NCBI RefSeq assembly: GCF_020283565.1
Contig: NC_060063.1
Location: forward strand, 26,466,777-26,530,776
Direction: 5' to 3'
DNA from: Trifolium pratense
Taxonomy: Eukaryota > Streptophyta > Magnoliopsida > Fabales > Fabaceae
Length of the DNA stretch: 64,000 nt
Position 1 is the first letter of the stretch. Each line of letters begins with the position of its first letter. Made by a program: the position numbers and the translations under genes. Under the pieces are notes generated by a model. It ran no database searches, had not been told where the DNA came from, and was given only the letters and a program-made list of their open reading frames with translations. Shown here in pieces: positions 10,922 to 22,539 of the stretch.

Positions 10922-12731
10922 CTTTTTTTTTTTCTTTTTTTTAATGTAAGAAATTAGCAATTGTATGTAGTGAGTTTGGAAATCTTGGTTGTTGTTGAAG
11001 TATGGAATTTGTGGATTGTGGTTAGAATTTAGAAAGATGGAGAATGATGGGGGATTTGTTGGTTTTGATTTGGTTATGAAAAAATTTATGATATTGTTAG
11101 GGGTTTGATGATGTGATTTAGTATCAAGATTTTTTGTCTTTCACCTAATCATATTTAAGGAAAAAAAAATTATTGAGGTTATTGTTTACTTCTATGAATG
11201 TTGGACTAGTGTGAAATGTTTTCTCACTACAAAAATGTTCATAATACGAAGTGAGTGTAAGTGAGTGTTTAGTTACATGATTGAATGATCAAAATTCAAA
11301 CCCATGTCCAACATTGTTTACATTGCAACATTGTTAGAAATTATAAGTCTTAGCTTCTACGTCAACGTGATCTTTCACCGTGATTTGATTCAATGTACCG
11401 CAGTTTCAATATCGTTAATAAGTTGATAAGGGATCCCGCCAAACCATATTCGAGTAGTTATTGAATTAATAGGATTGACTTTAAACTTGTCGCGTCACGT
11501 AATGCCTTCATGAGTGGTTGTTTTTCATGACGAACACACACCAAATTGTAGATTCAAGTCAGCGCGCCCGTGGTTTCTTAGTAAACCAAACACACGCTTA
11601 TAGGCGTGCGCGTGTTTGCCGCTTCACATGATGTGAGTTTGTGTACCATACACAACTTGGCGGGAGGTAAAACTTAGGCGAGATGTGGATCTTCTCCGAT
11701 CTAGAAACTTTTTTAACCTTTTTGTAATTGTAGTTGTAATTCAAAATTTTGTTAGTTATATAAGGGAAAATCATATGCATTTTGTTGTACTAGCATACTT
11801 TGATTGATATGACGTTCTTCTAGTACTGACTTATGTTGACTATAGAGACATGAGAATGATGAGATAGTAGAATCATATGCATTTCAGAATAATTTTTGTT
11901 TTCACATTATCTACTTTGTCTCTATTTAGAGCCACAATTTGTAATGTTTTTCCTTTTCTTCTTCGTATTATTAATGGGCCCATTTAGTTGTCGTCATTTG
12001 CAGACAGTTAGTATTTGGTACCATTCATTCTGGGGACATGGTTTTCTGTCTTGTTTTTTGGCTCAATATGATGTGATTTTATATTATTACAATCCTTAAT
12101 CATAGGAACTAGTTTCAATTTGCTAGTATTCATCAGTTCAAGCTGAGTTTACTACTATATTGTAGCCCTGCTTCAGCCACACTTTTGATACTTTTTGGCT
12201 TTTACAGTGAGGACATTATTTTAATGTGTACTGTGCAACATAAAAAGTCATGTAGTGAGGACATTGTATTCAACATATTTTCACATTAATTTCTTCCTTA
12301 TGCCTCTTTTTCTTTATTGACACTTCATTTTTCTCTATATATATTAAACAAAAATTATTTGAATTTATAATGTAAAATTGATTTTGGTTATAAGTGAATT
12401 GAGACGATAAATGATTTTTGTTTGTTTACATTTGTTTACCTTCTAGCTTCAAATCAAAATTAATTCTAAGGATATGGATTCACTGCAATCTGCAGTCAAA
12501 AAGTGACTGCAGGTGAATCACAACCCTTGGATCTGATCAATACATTTTGATATATTAAATCTGAATCACTTGATTTCAATCAAATGGTAGACAATGAACT
12601 GACTGTATGAATGCATCAGCCCATGACTGTATGGAATCCAGGTCCAACCACTAAACATGTCAAAATTAATTTTAAATACATTGACAACTCTAATTCCCAC
12701 CAAGATGAAGTGGAATGATTCGACTATCAAC
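10922..12731. other. Non-coding interval between ATL gene and Copia element
   Basis: It begins with the probable 3' UTR of the ATL gene. I see no further gene. Short ORFs (11598-11780 minus, 11896-12099 plus) have no family resemblance. 11540-11640 has a locally GC-rich patch with repeated cgcgtg/cacgcg-type motifs of unknown meaning. Confidence 0.5.
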
Positions 12732-12736
12732 TGCAT

Positions 12737-13427
12737 TGTTGGATATGCCTTGAAATCTCAGTTACAAGAAGTCAGAAAAATCTTTGTTGAATCTTTTTGC
12801 ATCTTTGATGTTTTGAAGATTTTTTGGGAAAAAAATATATTTTCTTGGAAGATACTTTGACTTGGATTTGTTTTATTTTAAAACAGATTTGTTACTAATT
12901 TTTTGGCATATTATTTTTCTATAAATAGGGAGTGTTTTATTCATAGAAAAATTGAGAGAGAGAGAGAGAGAAAAAGAGAGTAGAGATGTAGAGGCAAGGA
13001 TTAGGGTTTGCCACCACACAAGGGCTAGGGTTTTAGAGAGGAAAAAGGTTTTCTCTTGGTATAACTCTAGGGTGGGCGAACTATCTTTGTGGTACACCTT
13101 GGGAAACACTTATCAAATTGAGTCTCTTGGCCACGGGAAGAGATTCGGGATTTGGGTAGAATTAGGATTAATTCTTGTAACTCAATTGGAACTCTTTGTA
13201 AAGTTACTCGTTTGATATAGTGGAACGGAGGGGCTGCTCTCTCCCCCAGACTAGGTCATTATTGGACCGAACTGGGTAAACAAATTATCGTGTTCTTTCT
13301 TCTCCTTTATCTTGTTTATCGGTTATTATTATTATTATTGCTTATTCCACTTAATTATTGGTTGCCGTTCTATTGCTCCACACATCAAGTTCTTTTATTG
13401 GTGTGATTTTAAGACGAATTCACAACA
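12737..13427 (+). repeat. Left LTR of the Copia element
   Basis: 691 bp, TG...CA bounded. A TATA-like tctataaataggg lies near 12919, upstream of a (GA)n tract at about 12953-12979; this is the likely promoter. The sequence matches the right LTR over its length except for the GA/A tract. Confidence 0.9.
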
Positions 13428-14439
13428 ATTGGCGCCCACCGTGGGGCAATAGGAACAATTTGAAGTGAGCACCATGGTTTCTAAGTGGGATATCGAGGAA
13501 CTTTCCGAAAGCAATTTGGAATTGTGGAAAGTGAAGATGGAAGCAATTTTAATGTTCGAGGTGATGGATAAAACATGGAGTGTTGTTATCCGGTGCCTCG
13601 AAGATAAAAGGTTAATGGAGATCGCGAAGAAGGTCGGCCTGGAGAGGCGGTGGTAATAATACTCAACATCAGCCTGGAGAGGCGGTGCTAAGAATACTCG
13701 GGTTACTATCTGAAACAACAACTTTATTATGCGGAGGTGCTAGTGGAAGTTGAGATTCGGTGGAGTGTTGAGTCATGGACGTTGAATGCTCCTATCACGT
13801 GTGGTCAAAGAATGAATACTTTGAGGCTCTAGAGCTAGTTGAAGGTGGAGTTGTTCATCTTGAAAACGGAAAGCTTGAAGGTTCAAGGTATGAGTTCAGT
13901 TTGTCTTACGAAGTTTGACAATCGTGAGTTTCTTTACACGATGTGAGGTATGTTTCTGAACTTAGATGCAAAGATAGTTGGTCATGCATCTATAACTAGT
14001 GGTGACTCTCATAATGTAGTTGAGTTGTGGGACTTTGGGTGGACCTGTTAGTGACATGAGTTTAGTTGGACTAGTGAACAAGGTTTACTAGGTGTTGAAC
14101 TGAACTGGAATTGTTGGAGACTAACAATAGCTTGAAGTATGTTTCAGAAGAGTTGAAAAGGTCTTGCGTGTTACAAGGTGGAGATCATGGTGGGTATACT
14201 TTGGTGGAAACTCAGTTTGAGGTGGAGTCTTCCAATAGTGGTAGACAGTCAACATTAGCTCTTGGCTATCTAATCGGAGATAGGGAGGAGAGTGGTATTG
14301 TTGAACCAAAGGGGGATGACCATGAAGACCTTGTGAGTTATGTTTCAATTGTGGCTGAAGAAGTGCAAGACCTTGAGAGGATCTTCAGGGAGGCAATTGA
14401 AAGCAACAGGTGATCAGACTTGGTAACTTGTGAGACTGC

Positions 14440-14870
14440 TGGAGGTAGTTGGATACAAGGAGAGTTTGATGTTGCAGCTTGTGGAACCACCTAAAATTCC
14501 AAGGTTGGTTTGGAGCCAAGCAAAACTTCGAAAGTACGGAAGGCATTCCGGGGTCGAAGAGTGGTGGAGGCTTGTAGGGCTATCGCAAAAATCCATGGAT
14601 AGTCATAGGCAAGCGATTCTTCAGGAGGACGGAAAAGGCACAATCCGGGGGCTGAAGAGGGATGGTAGAGCTTGTTGAGCTATCTAAAATTCCGATGATA
14701 GTTGGGAGCAAGCGTTTCTTCAGGGAGGTACGGACTTGACCAGTTCGGAGTCTGAAGAGGGTGCGGTGAATCTTGTGGGGCTACCTAAAATCCTATGGTA
14801 GTGGGATGCAAGATCTTCATGAGAGCGGAAGGCATTCCGAGGATGAAGAGGGAGGTACAATCCGGTGATC
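14440..14870 (+). repeat. Degenerate tandem repeats inside the Copia element
   Basis: About four diverged units of roughly 100-115 bp recur. Each carries variants of cctaaaat(t)cc..atggtag, gcaagcg.ttcttcag and gaagagggtggt. They replace the region where pol would lie, so the interior appears to have expanded by duplication after coding loss. Confidence 0.6.
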
Positions 14871-14949
14871 TTGAATAGAAGATTCAAGATGGAGAGAGCA
14901 GCACGGTGGATGATGGGATCACCATCGATTTAAAGGCAAGGTGGAGAAT

Positions 14950-15642
14950 TGTTGGATATGCCTTGAAATCTCAGTTACAAGAAGTCAGAAAAATCTTTGT
15001 TGAATCTTTTTGCATCTTTGATGTTTTGAAGATTTTTTGGGAAAAAAATATATTTTCTTGGAAGATACTTTGACTTGGATTTGTTTTATTTTAAAACAGA
15101 TTTGTTACTAATTTTTTGGCATATTATTTTTCTATAAATAGGGAGTGTTTTATTCATAGAAAAATTGAGAGAGAGAGAGAGAGAGAGAAAGAGAGTAGAG
15201 ATGTAGAGGCAAGGATTAGGGTTTGCCACCACACAAGGGCTAGGGTTTTAGAGAGGAAAAAGGTTTTCTCTTGGTATAACTCTAGGGTGGGCGAACTATC
15301 TTTGTGGTACACCTTGGGAAACACTTATCAAATTGAGTCTCTTGGCCACGGGAAGAGATTCGGGATTTGGGTAGAATTAGGATTAATTCTTGTAACTCAA
15401 TTGGAACTCTTTGTAAAGTTACTCGTTTGATATAGTGGAACGGAGGGGCTGCTCTCTCCCCCAGACTAGGTCATTATTGGACCGAACTGGGTAAACAAAT
15501 TATCGTGTTCTTTCTTCTCCTTTATCTTGTTTATCGGTTATTATTATTATTATTGCTTATTCCACTTAATTATTGGTTGCCGTTCTATTGCTCCACACAT
15601 CAAGTTCTTTTATTGGTGTGATTTTAAGACGAATTCACAACA
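14950..15642 (+). repeat. Right LTR of the Copia element
   Basis: 693 bp, near-identical to the left LTR; the (GA)n tract differs in length and in its A interruption. It ends directly at the tgcat target duplication. Confidence 0.9.
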
Positions 15643-15817
15643 TGCATCACAATCAGATGATGTTGGAATCATTCAATGCAAGATAGGTTGACAGTTAAGT
15701 CAACCGTAAACTGACGGCTAAACGTGGTTATCAAGTCTCTAAAAAGACTTGAAGGCTATTATTGAGTCTTATTAGAGTTGTGATAATGTTTAACGAGAGT
15801 CCTAAGATACTACAATA

Positions 15818-15964
15818 CTCCCTCCAGACACAAATATAAGCAAAATTACACTTTTTAGATTCATTGAATAACAAATGTATCTAGTCTGTATTATAGTTCA
15901 AATACATCTGTTATTCAAAGAATCTAAAATGTGCATTTTTACTTATATTTATGTCCGGAGGGAG
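15818..15964. mobile_element. Stowaway MITE
   Basis: Ends ctccctccagacacaaatat and, inverted, ctccctccggacataaatat flank 147 bp, with TA on each side (15816-15817 and 15965-15966). The whole element can fold into a long hairpin. Textbook structure, well preserved. Confidence 0.9.
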
Positions 15965-16614
15965 TATAGATTTGACCAAGTCAAAGGTCATGTACGCAAC
16001 ATCTTTCTTACATATGTGGCATGATAAAGGAAGTAGTTACAAAGAGAGAGAAAAAAAAAAAGATAAAATTGAAACCAAGAAGGCAGAAACGGTCAAGTAT
16101 CCAATCCTTTAAAAGTAGGAATGTGAAGAACATGAGTAGTTGACAACCGAATAGTCAGTCGTACAACTATAATTTTCCCCCCAACTCAGTCGTATGAGCA
16201 AGATATTTGATGATTAACTCGAAAACGTGCATGAAAACTTATTCCCATAATATTATGATGATGGAGGACATGATTGGCTGATATGGAAGTAAATAACTTG
16301 CAGACAGACATTTTTGGTTTGTATCTTAGCCTACGGAGTACTTAACTACGTTAGTGGTGTTAGTCATGATGCTACATTATGTAATATGGTAGTCAGTGAG
16401 CCACATAAGTCTTTACATGTTGAATTACCGTAGTTCAACCTTCAACACTAAAGGTTCGTTTGGTATGATGGAAAAAATGTCAGAGGAAAGAAAATTACGC
16501 AAATCAATGAATGAATTTAGACTAAAGTTGGTATGAATGAAAATTACGAAACGGTTAATCACTTGATCACAACGGTTTCAATTTTAGTTTTTCTCGTTGA
16601 GGATGCAAAAAATA

Positions 16615-16745
16615 GTAATTTGGCATTGGAGTTTGTGCAGTCAACTCCTCGAAAATTTAAAAAATGTATTTTTCTTTTCAAAACTTTCTGTTTTTGGTTT
16701 CCTTAACCAGTGCCCCGGGGGCACCGGTTAGCATGACGCTTTAAT
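16615..16745. repeat. Dispersed repeat ending in a gtgccc..gggcac hairpin
   Basis: The stretch from gtgcagtcaactcctcgaaa to ccttaaccagtgccccggg resembles 23897-24010, which has the same order (tgcaatcaacttcttaaaaa ... tcttaaccaatgtcctag). They look like two copies of one MITE family. Boundaries are approximate. Confidence 0.45.
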
Positions 16746-17199
16746 TTTGGCCTAATATTCTGACTTTGTTATCCTTAATTACAGGAATTAATTAGATACA
16801 CACTATTCATCATGTGATATTGACACTTATATAATCGTTGTAACTTGTGCTTATGAAATATTCTCAGTTTTTTATACAAAACCTGCTAAGCTAGTCAATT
16901 ACTATAATATGCTTGCTTGTTTCATACACTTCATACTTTTTGCACTGATAAGTAAGAACATTATATGTATATATAGTATATAAGTTTTTTAATTTTATTT
17001 TCATATGCATTTCCTAGTTTCTCGCTCATAAATATCCTCTAGATCTGTGTAATAGTTCAATCTCATTATTATTACTAACAAGTTGTAATTAATTGACGCA
17101 ATAGCACTTAGATGAGATGAAGCAAGTCTCTTCCAGCTTAACCAATGTTTTGGGTTCGATATCTGACTTAGGCATGCAGCAACATTAAAACTCTTAGCG

Positions 17200-17291
17200 A
17201 GAGTTTGCCGCCCATTAGAATCCCACAAAGCTCGATGGATTAGTCTCTGCAGTTGCACGCAGTGGATTCCCAGTTGATCCCCAAAAAAAAC
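17200..17291 (+). mobile_element. SINE 3' fragment
   Basis: The tail motif gctcgatggattagtctctgcagttgcacgcag matches, in shorter form, the ends of the SINEs at 42165-42251 and (minus strand) 42415-42608. It ends in an A run. Only the 3' part is present. Confidence 0.5.
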
Positions 17292-17771
17292 TTGTAAATT
17301 AATTGTGATTTTGATTACCTTAAATTTAAGTTTTGTGTGTGTGTTGACATTCACTTTTTGCTTTTTCAAATTAAGTACTTATTAAGCAATCACTAGAACA
17401 ATCCTAGAATAATCACCTAGGCAGGTGCTAATGTCTAGTATTTATTAGCAAGCTTAGAATATTGAATCCAATCTCAATATCCTAAATTTCAATTTGTTCA
17501 TTCTTCTTTACTTTTATGATTTTGATATCTTACTATACTTTCATTTTCAAAGTATTACTCCATGATTAAATTTTGTGTCCTTATTTCAATATCAGTCTTA
17601 ATGCTGTGGCTGAATGAATATTTTCTCTTTGAGATGCATTTGGTTGGTTATTTCTTAATCTAAACATCACTTTTCAAACTTTAAGGTATGTATTCTTTTT
17701 TAGAACTTTGTCTCTAGGTACTTTTTTTTTATGTAATCTTAGGATATTCTAAGTCCTCAAAATAGAAGAAT

Positions 17772-19202
17772 ATGACAAAACAAAATGTTGATACAAAGAT
17801 AAAAAGATGGAGAGGTGTTTATTTTTGCATTTTTATAGCTGGATCCATTGCTCTTCTTCTTTCTGGTGCATCCATGTCGAAATTCTTCTCTTTGAAATCA
17901 TTTCTTGATGTTGAATCTTTTTACCCTCATCTAACTCCTTCTGAGGACACAAATAGGAATAATCAAAATGAAGTGTTAGCAACTGTGCAAATTGTGATTA
18001 CGAAAATTCAGGAAGAACTTGAAAAACTTAGAGAAATACATCAAAATCCATCATCATCGTCGCTATCCTCGTCACAATCTGTGTTGAAACAAGGTGCTTT
18101 CCTTTCTGACATATTAGGACTACTCGAATCTCTGCATAGTGAAGATCAAAACGGTGGTTTTGTGGTTCATCCTTTGATGAAAGAAAAGAAACGATCTGAC
18201 GAACCTGCTAATTACTTTTTGAGAGAAGAGATTCGAAAATATGTCAGAGTTAGGCCTAATAGATTAGGAAAACAAAATTTCATGGGAGCGAACGCAACAT
18301 TCACTAGCATAGGACATGCATGTTTTTCCATGAAGGAAGATTTAGAAGAGTACATGGATTATGATATTGGTGAAATATGTAATGATGATTGGAAACTAGC
18401 TCAAAAGCTTATGGTTCATGGATGTGATCCTTTACCAAGAAGAAGGTGTTTTTCTCGAGCACCTAAGCTATACAATAAACCATTCCCTATCAAAGAATCC
18501 ATGTGGAAATTACCTGATGATAGAAATGTTAGATGGAGTCAATATAGGTGCAAGAACTTTACTTGTCTCGCAAGCAACAACAACGCTCGAAAGGGATTCT
18601 TCAAGTGTGCGGATTGTTTCAATCTTACCGATCATGAGATGCCGAGATGGATAAGATTGGAAGGTGATTCAATTTCAAACCAAACAAGTGAAGCTGATTT
18701 TTTCATAGATGATGTTCTTGGAATTAAGTTAGGTGAGATTAGAATTGGATTGGATTTTAGTGTTGGAACAGGAACTTTTGCTGCAAGAATGAAAGATTTC
18801 AATGTGACTATAGTTTCAGCAACTATTAATTTTGGTGCACCTTTTAGTGAAATGATAGCTCTTAGAGGACTTGTTCCTCTTTATTTAACTATAAATCAAA
18901 GGCTTCCATTTTTTGATAATACACTTGATTTGATTCATACAACAAGGTTTCTTGATGGTTGGATTGATTTTGTTCTTTTGGATTTTGTTTTGTATGATTG
19001 GGATAGAGTTTTGAGGCCAGGAGGGTTACTTTGGATTGATAGCTTTTTTTGCTTGAAGGAAGATTTGTATATTTATTTGGAGGCTTTCAAAATGTTGAGA
19101 TATAAGAAGCATAAATGGATTGTTGTTCCAAAGATTGATAAGGATGATAAAGAGGTGTTCTTTTCTGCTGTTTTAGAGAAACCTTCTAGGCCATTTAGGT
19201 AA
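17772..19202 (+). CDS. Golgi-type SAM-dependent methyltransferase-like protein
   Basis: An intronless gene for 476 residues resembling the plant family of probable methyltransferases represented by Arabidopsis At1g29790. A short basic cytosolic tail is followed by one hydrophobic anchor at about 15-33, giving type II membrane topology. A stem region has a coiled-coil-prone segment (about 70-92) and a Ser-rich stretch (94-103). The luminal domain is rich in cysteine. A SAM-binding motif I, GLDFSVGTGTFAARM, lies at 326-340. The later motifs LPFFDNTLDLIHTTRFLDGW (378-397) and DRVLRPGGLLWIDSFF (411-426) match the usual order of this fold. Motif I reads DFSVGTG rather than the more usual DxGxGxG, as is normal for this subfamily. 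Substrate unknown; wall polysaccharide methylation is only inferred from related families. The ATG chosen gives the N-terminal anchor. Confidence 0.85.
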   Translation: MTKQNVDTKIKRWRGVYFCIFIAGSIALLLSGASMSKFFSLKSFLDVESFYPHLTPSEDTNRNNQNEVLATVQIVITKIQEELEKLREIHQNPSSSSLSSSQSVLKQGAFLSDILGLLESLHSEDQNGGFVVHPLMKEKKRSDEPANYFLREEIRKYVRVRPNRLGKQNFMGANATFTSIGHACFSMKEDLEEYMDYDIGEICNDDWKLAQKLMVHGCDPLPRRRCFSRAPKLYNKPFPIKESMWKLPDDRNVRWSQYRCKNFTCLASNNNARKGFFKCADCFNLTDHEMPRWIRLEGDSISNQTSEADFFIDDVLGIKLGEIRIGLDFSVGTGTFAARMKDFNVTIVSATINFGAPFSEMIALRGLVPLYLTINQRLPFFDNTLDLIHTTRFLDGWIDFVLLDFVLYDWDRVLRPGGLLWIDSFFCLKEDLYIYLEAFKMLRYKKHKWIVVPKIDKDDKEVFFSAVLEKPSRPFR

Positions 19203-19679
19203 TCTTACATTGTATTCCTCCGGCCGAAAATGTGGCATTAATCCTTGAGACGTTCTTTTATATACATATATGTATCTGGATCGAACTCCTAACTACGTAC
19301 TCATTTGTAATCGTAAATGTTGAACATTTAGCAGCCTTGTCTTAATAAACTTGTAGAAATAATGCATATGAATATAATATATGTCAATAATGAGCTTCAT
19401 ATAATTGAATATATAGTTCATGTTAATGTAGTTGTGTCTCCATTGATTTTGCACTAATTTTTCTTCCTTTCTCTTATCTTAATTGATTTTGTTCTAATTT
19501 TGAAAGGCTAACTAGACTGATGGCAGCGGCTCCAATTTTTGGTCTAACTAACCGGTATAATTATGATAACTGATAAGTAACAATTATTGAATTCAAGAAA
19601 GAAAAAAAAAAAATACAACATAATCTACTATAAATATAAGAAAGAAAGATGATACCAAAAAACCGATTTTGCCCTTTAG

Positions 19680-22020
19680 GCACTTTCTTTTCGTTTTTTT
19701 TTGCTTCTTCATTTAAGGGCAATTTTGGAATATTTGGATGAAAGTTCTCTAAATCATTTTACTCCCCCTTTTTGCATATTGACTTATTTGACCTTCATAT
19801 ACTACACTAATCATTCTTTGGTGCAAAGACAAGACATTGAACAATATTGGTATTTCACATTGTATACACACTATCCAAAGCACTTTAATTTGAATTTTTA
19901 CTCAAATCTCTCTTTCATCTCTTTAATCGTGAAACATCCCTCTTTCTTCTCATTCTTCTCACTTCTGATTCTTCATCTATTCTTTTGCTCTCTCTCTTTA
20001 AGCCTTTCAATACACAGAGAAAGAAGAAGAAGATCCATGAAAAAGATTCGTCGTAGATAGAGAAAGAAATTCGAGAAAGAAACGACGGGAGAAGGAGAAA
20101 GAAGATCAACCGGATAACAACACCTACACGAGGTAGTGATTTCCTCCGTAAACATAAATCTTTTTCTTTGTTTATTGCTATGTTGGAATTTAATTACCTC
20201 TTACAATTTGACTTTGTTTGTTTCAGTTTCATTTTTTTATGCTTTGTTATTAGTTGTTCTATGATTTTTGTTGAAGAAATCAAAGTTTTGTTCTACATGA
20301 GAGAAAGAAGAAGATTCTTCAAAGAAGAAGAACTACATGGGTATTTGATTTTCTCTACAATCATCTTCATTATTCTTCCTTCCAGGTATTTGATTTTTCT
20401 TTCTTTGTTATTTTTCAATTTTTGAATCAGAATTTAGAAAAGGGTTATCAAACATGAATTTAATTGTTGTTGTTCTTCTTTATTTATTTTATTTTTCTGT
20501 TTTGTTTATTTGTTTTACTCATCACTTTCATTTTCTATATGCACACCATGTGTTTGATTAAATGTTGTTGTGGCTTCCCATCAACATTAGAAGTTACGGT
20601 GCAAAAAGGCAGTCCAAAGAGATAATTTTATTTTACCATTTTCATTGTATATTTACCTAACCATTCATTCTATCTTTGGAAAAAAAAAATCTGTAAATCC
20701 TAGGTAAGGTTTCTTTCTCTCCCTTTCATTCGTTCTTCTTTCCTTTGTCATTTTTTTTTTTTTTTTGGTCAGGCTTTCCTTTGTCATTTTAAACCTTGAA
20801 AATTTAACTTTTCATTTTTTTTGGAATGAAGCTTGCGCAAATGGAGCTAAAGAAGATAAGGAGGTTGTTTTTCATATGGATTTTTGTTCAACATTTAACC
20901 AAAGTTTGCTTTTAATGCATGTTTTTATATAAATATTTTCTCTAATATGAAATTAACATTTTTTTATTTATGTCTATGAAGTTGAATCTTGGTAGCTCTT
21001 CCATGGAAAATGAGTTACAAAAGGTAAAATATGATTATCTTTCTCATATCCAAGTATGATACATACAAGTTCTTGGTAGCTCTTCCTTTATTGTGTCCAT
21101 ACTGATAATTTTTCTTACCTACATCTTTAACTCAAATGTTACCTTTTAATGTTTAGTTATGTCCTTATATTGATTATAAGTATAGACATTGATATGGACA
21201 CCGGATTAAAATCTATGTTTTCACGCTTACAATCTTTCATTGTCGTCGTTTACGGTAAAAAATGTTTGATTTTAAATCTTTTCGTAAGTTTTTCTACGAT
21301 TAAAATCTGTGTTTTCTAGCTTTAACGCTTAAAATCTATGTTTTCACGCTTACAATCTTTCATTGTCGCCATTTACGATAAAAAGGTCTGATTTTTCATC
21401 TTTTGGTATGTTTCACGACGATTAAAATCATAGTTTTCTAGCCATAACGCTTCAAATATATGTTTTCAACATTAAACTCTTAAAATCTTTCATCACGCTT
21501 AAATTGTGATAGAATAGTTTTCTAGCCATTCGTCTTCAAATATCAGTGTGGTTAGTAATAATCTTATGTGCCATAGACGATGCACGCTATTCTATCACAA
21601 TTAGCTCAGATATCTACAATTAGTTCTTATATCTACATTTTGGTCATATATCTACAATTGAATTTTTACTTGCATATGCAAAATGAGATGAGGAAACATA
21701 TTTCTTTTAGTCATTGGCATTCAAAGGAAAGAGAGAAGAAGACTTGAACCTTCAACAAAATGTGATAAATTTCCATTTCTTCTTCCTTTTAGTCCTGTCT
21801 TTAACTCACTTTCCTTCCATTTTTACTTATCTTCCTTTCAGATTAACGGGAAAATGGAAGGGAAAACGACCGACATCACTCTCTGGTAGCATCATCAACG
21901 CTAAAACTTCATTTTTTATTTTACATGTCTGGATTATTTTATTGTACTGATTTCCTATCTTTTTTCCGATTGTTTTCCATGTTTTACTTTTACAGCTTCA
22001 TCAACACTAAAGAAAAAGTT
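19680..22020 (+). other. Unassigned region with leader-like and exon-like segments
   Basis: No protein gene could be built. 19900-20135 is pyrimidine-rich and then purine-rich, like a plant 5' leader, and ends cacgag before gtagtg. Later short segments are bounded by splice-like ag and gt (for example up to caaaag|gtaaaa at 21023). ORFs here (119, 85 and 78 residues) match nothing I know. 21200-21500 holds two to three diverged ~120-bp tandem units containing attaaaatct.tgttttc.cgctt. It could be a spliced non-coding transcript or the remains of a transposon. Confidence 0.4.
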
Positions 22021-22539
22021 GAAACTTCAGTATCACAGACACACATAAACTTTGGTTGAATTGAAAAGGAAAAATCATGAATGGAACCCTTATGCAACTA
22101 CTTTGAAGTTTTATCTTATATTTTGAAACTCTGTTATTATTATTACTACTTTTTTGAGACTGATTATTATCATTTTGGTCACTAATTTCATACTTGGACA
22201 ATACATAATCACAAAATCACAAAATATATAATATATAAGAGAAAAAACAGTTTTTAATTCAAACATTAAACAACATAAATTGATAAAAATAAATTTTAAA
22301 CGAACACATTCAATTTCAAATATTAATCAACTTATTTTTAACTCACTTTTAATTAAAATTAATTCTTCTAAAAATTAAACCAAACTGCAAATAATTTTAT
22401 TTGATTAAATTTTTATATCAAAATCAATTCAAACAGCAACTCGAGCATCTCTACCATCTGCTCTCAATTATTTTATTTTTAAAAAAAAGTTAAACAGTGC
22501 CCTTTAAGGAAGTAAATATAGTAATATGGTGATGGTGAC

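Larger units (their letters stand above)
12737..15642 (+). mobile_element. Non-autonomous Copia-type LTR retrotransposon
   Basis: Direct LTRs (12737-13427 and 14950-15642) begin tgttgg and end caaca. A 5-bp target duplication tgcat flanks the element at 12732-12736 and 15643-15647. After the left LTR a primer-binding site tggcgcccaccgtggggc starts at 13430; before the right LTR there is a purine-rich aaggtggagaa. The 1.5-kb interior retains decayed Copia signatures in order: a gag start (MVSKWDIEELSESNLELWKV at 13474), a GAG-pre-integrase-like block near 13970-14100, and the linker before reverse transcriptase (DLVSYVSIVAEEVQDLE near 14325). No protease, integrase core or reverse transcriptase remains. 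The LTRs appear identical apart from GA-tract length, so insertion was recent and must have used enzymes from another element. Confidence 0.92.

Noticed and set aside
12952..13215. ORFs in the LTRs (87 and 104 residues)
   Set aside because: Duplicate ORFs lying wholly within the two LTRs; they arise from the GA tract and LTR sequence, not a gene.
17001..17369. 122-residue minus-strand ORF
   Set aside because: Its middle reads antisense through a SINE tail and the flanks are AT-rich intergenic sequence.
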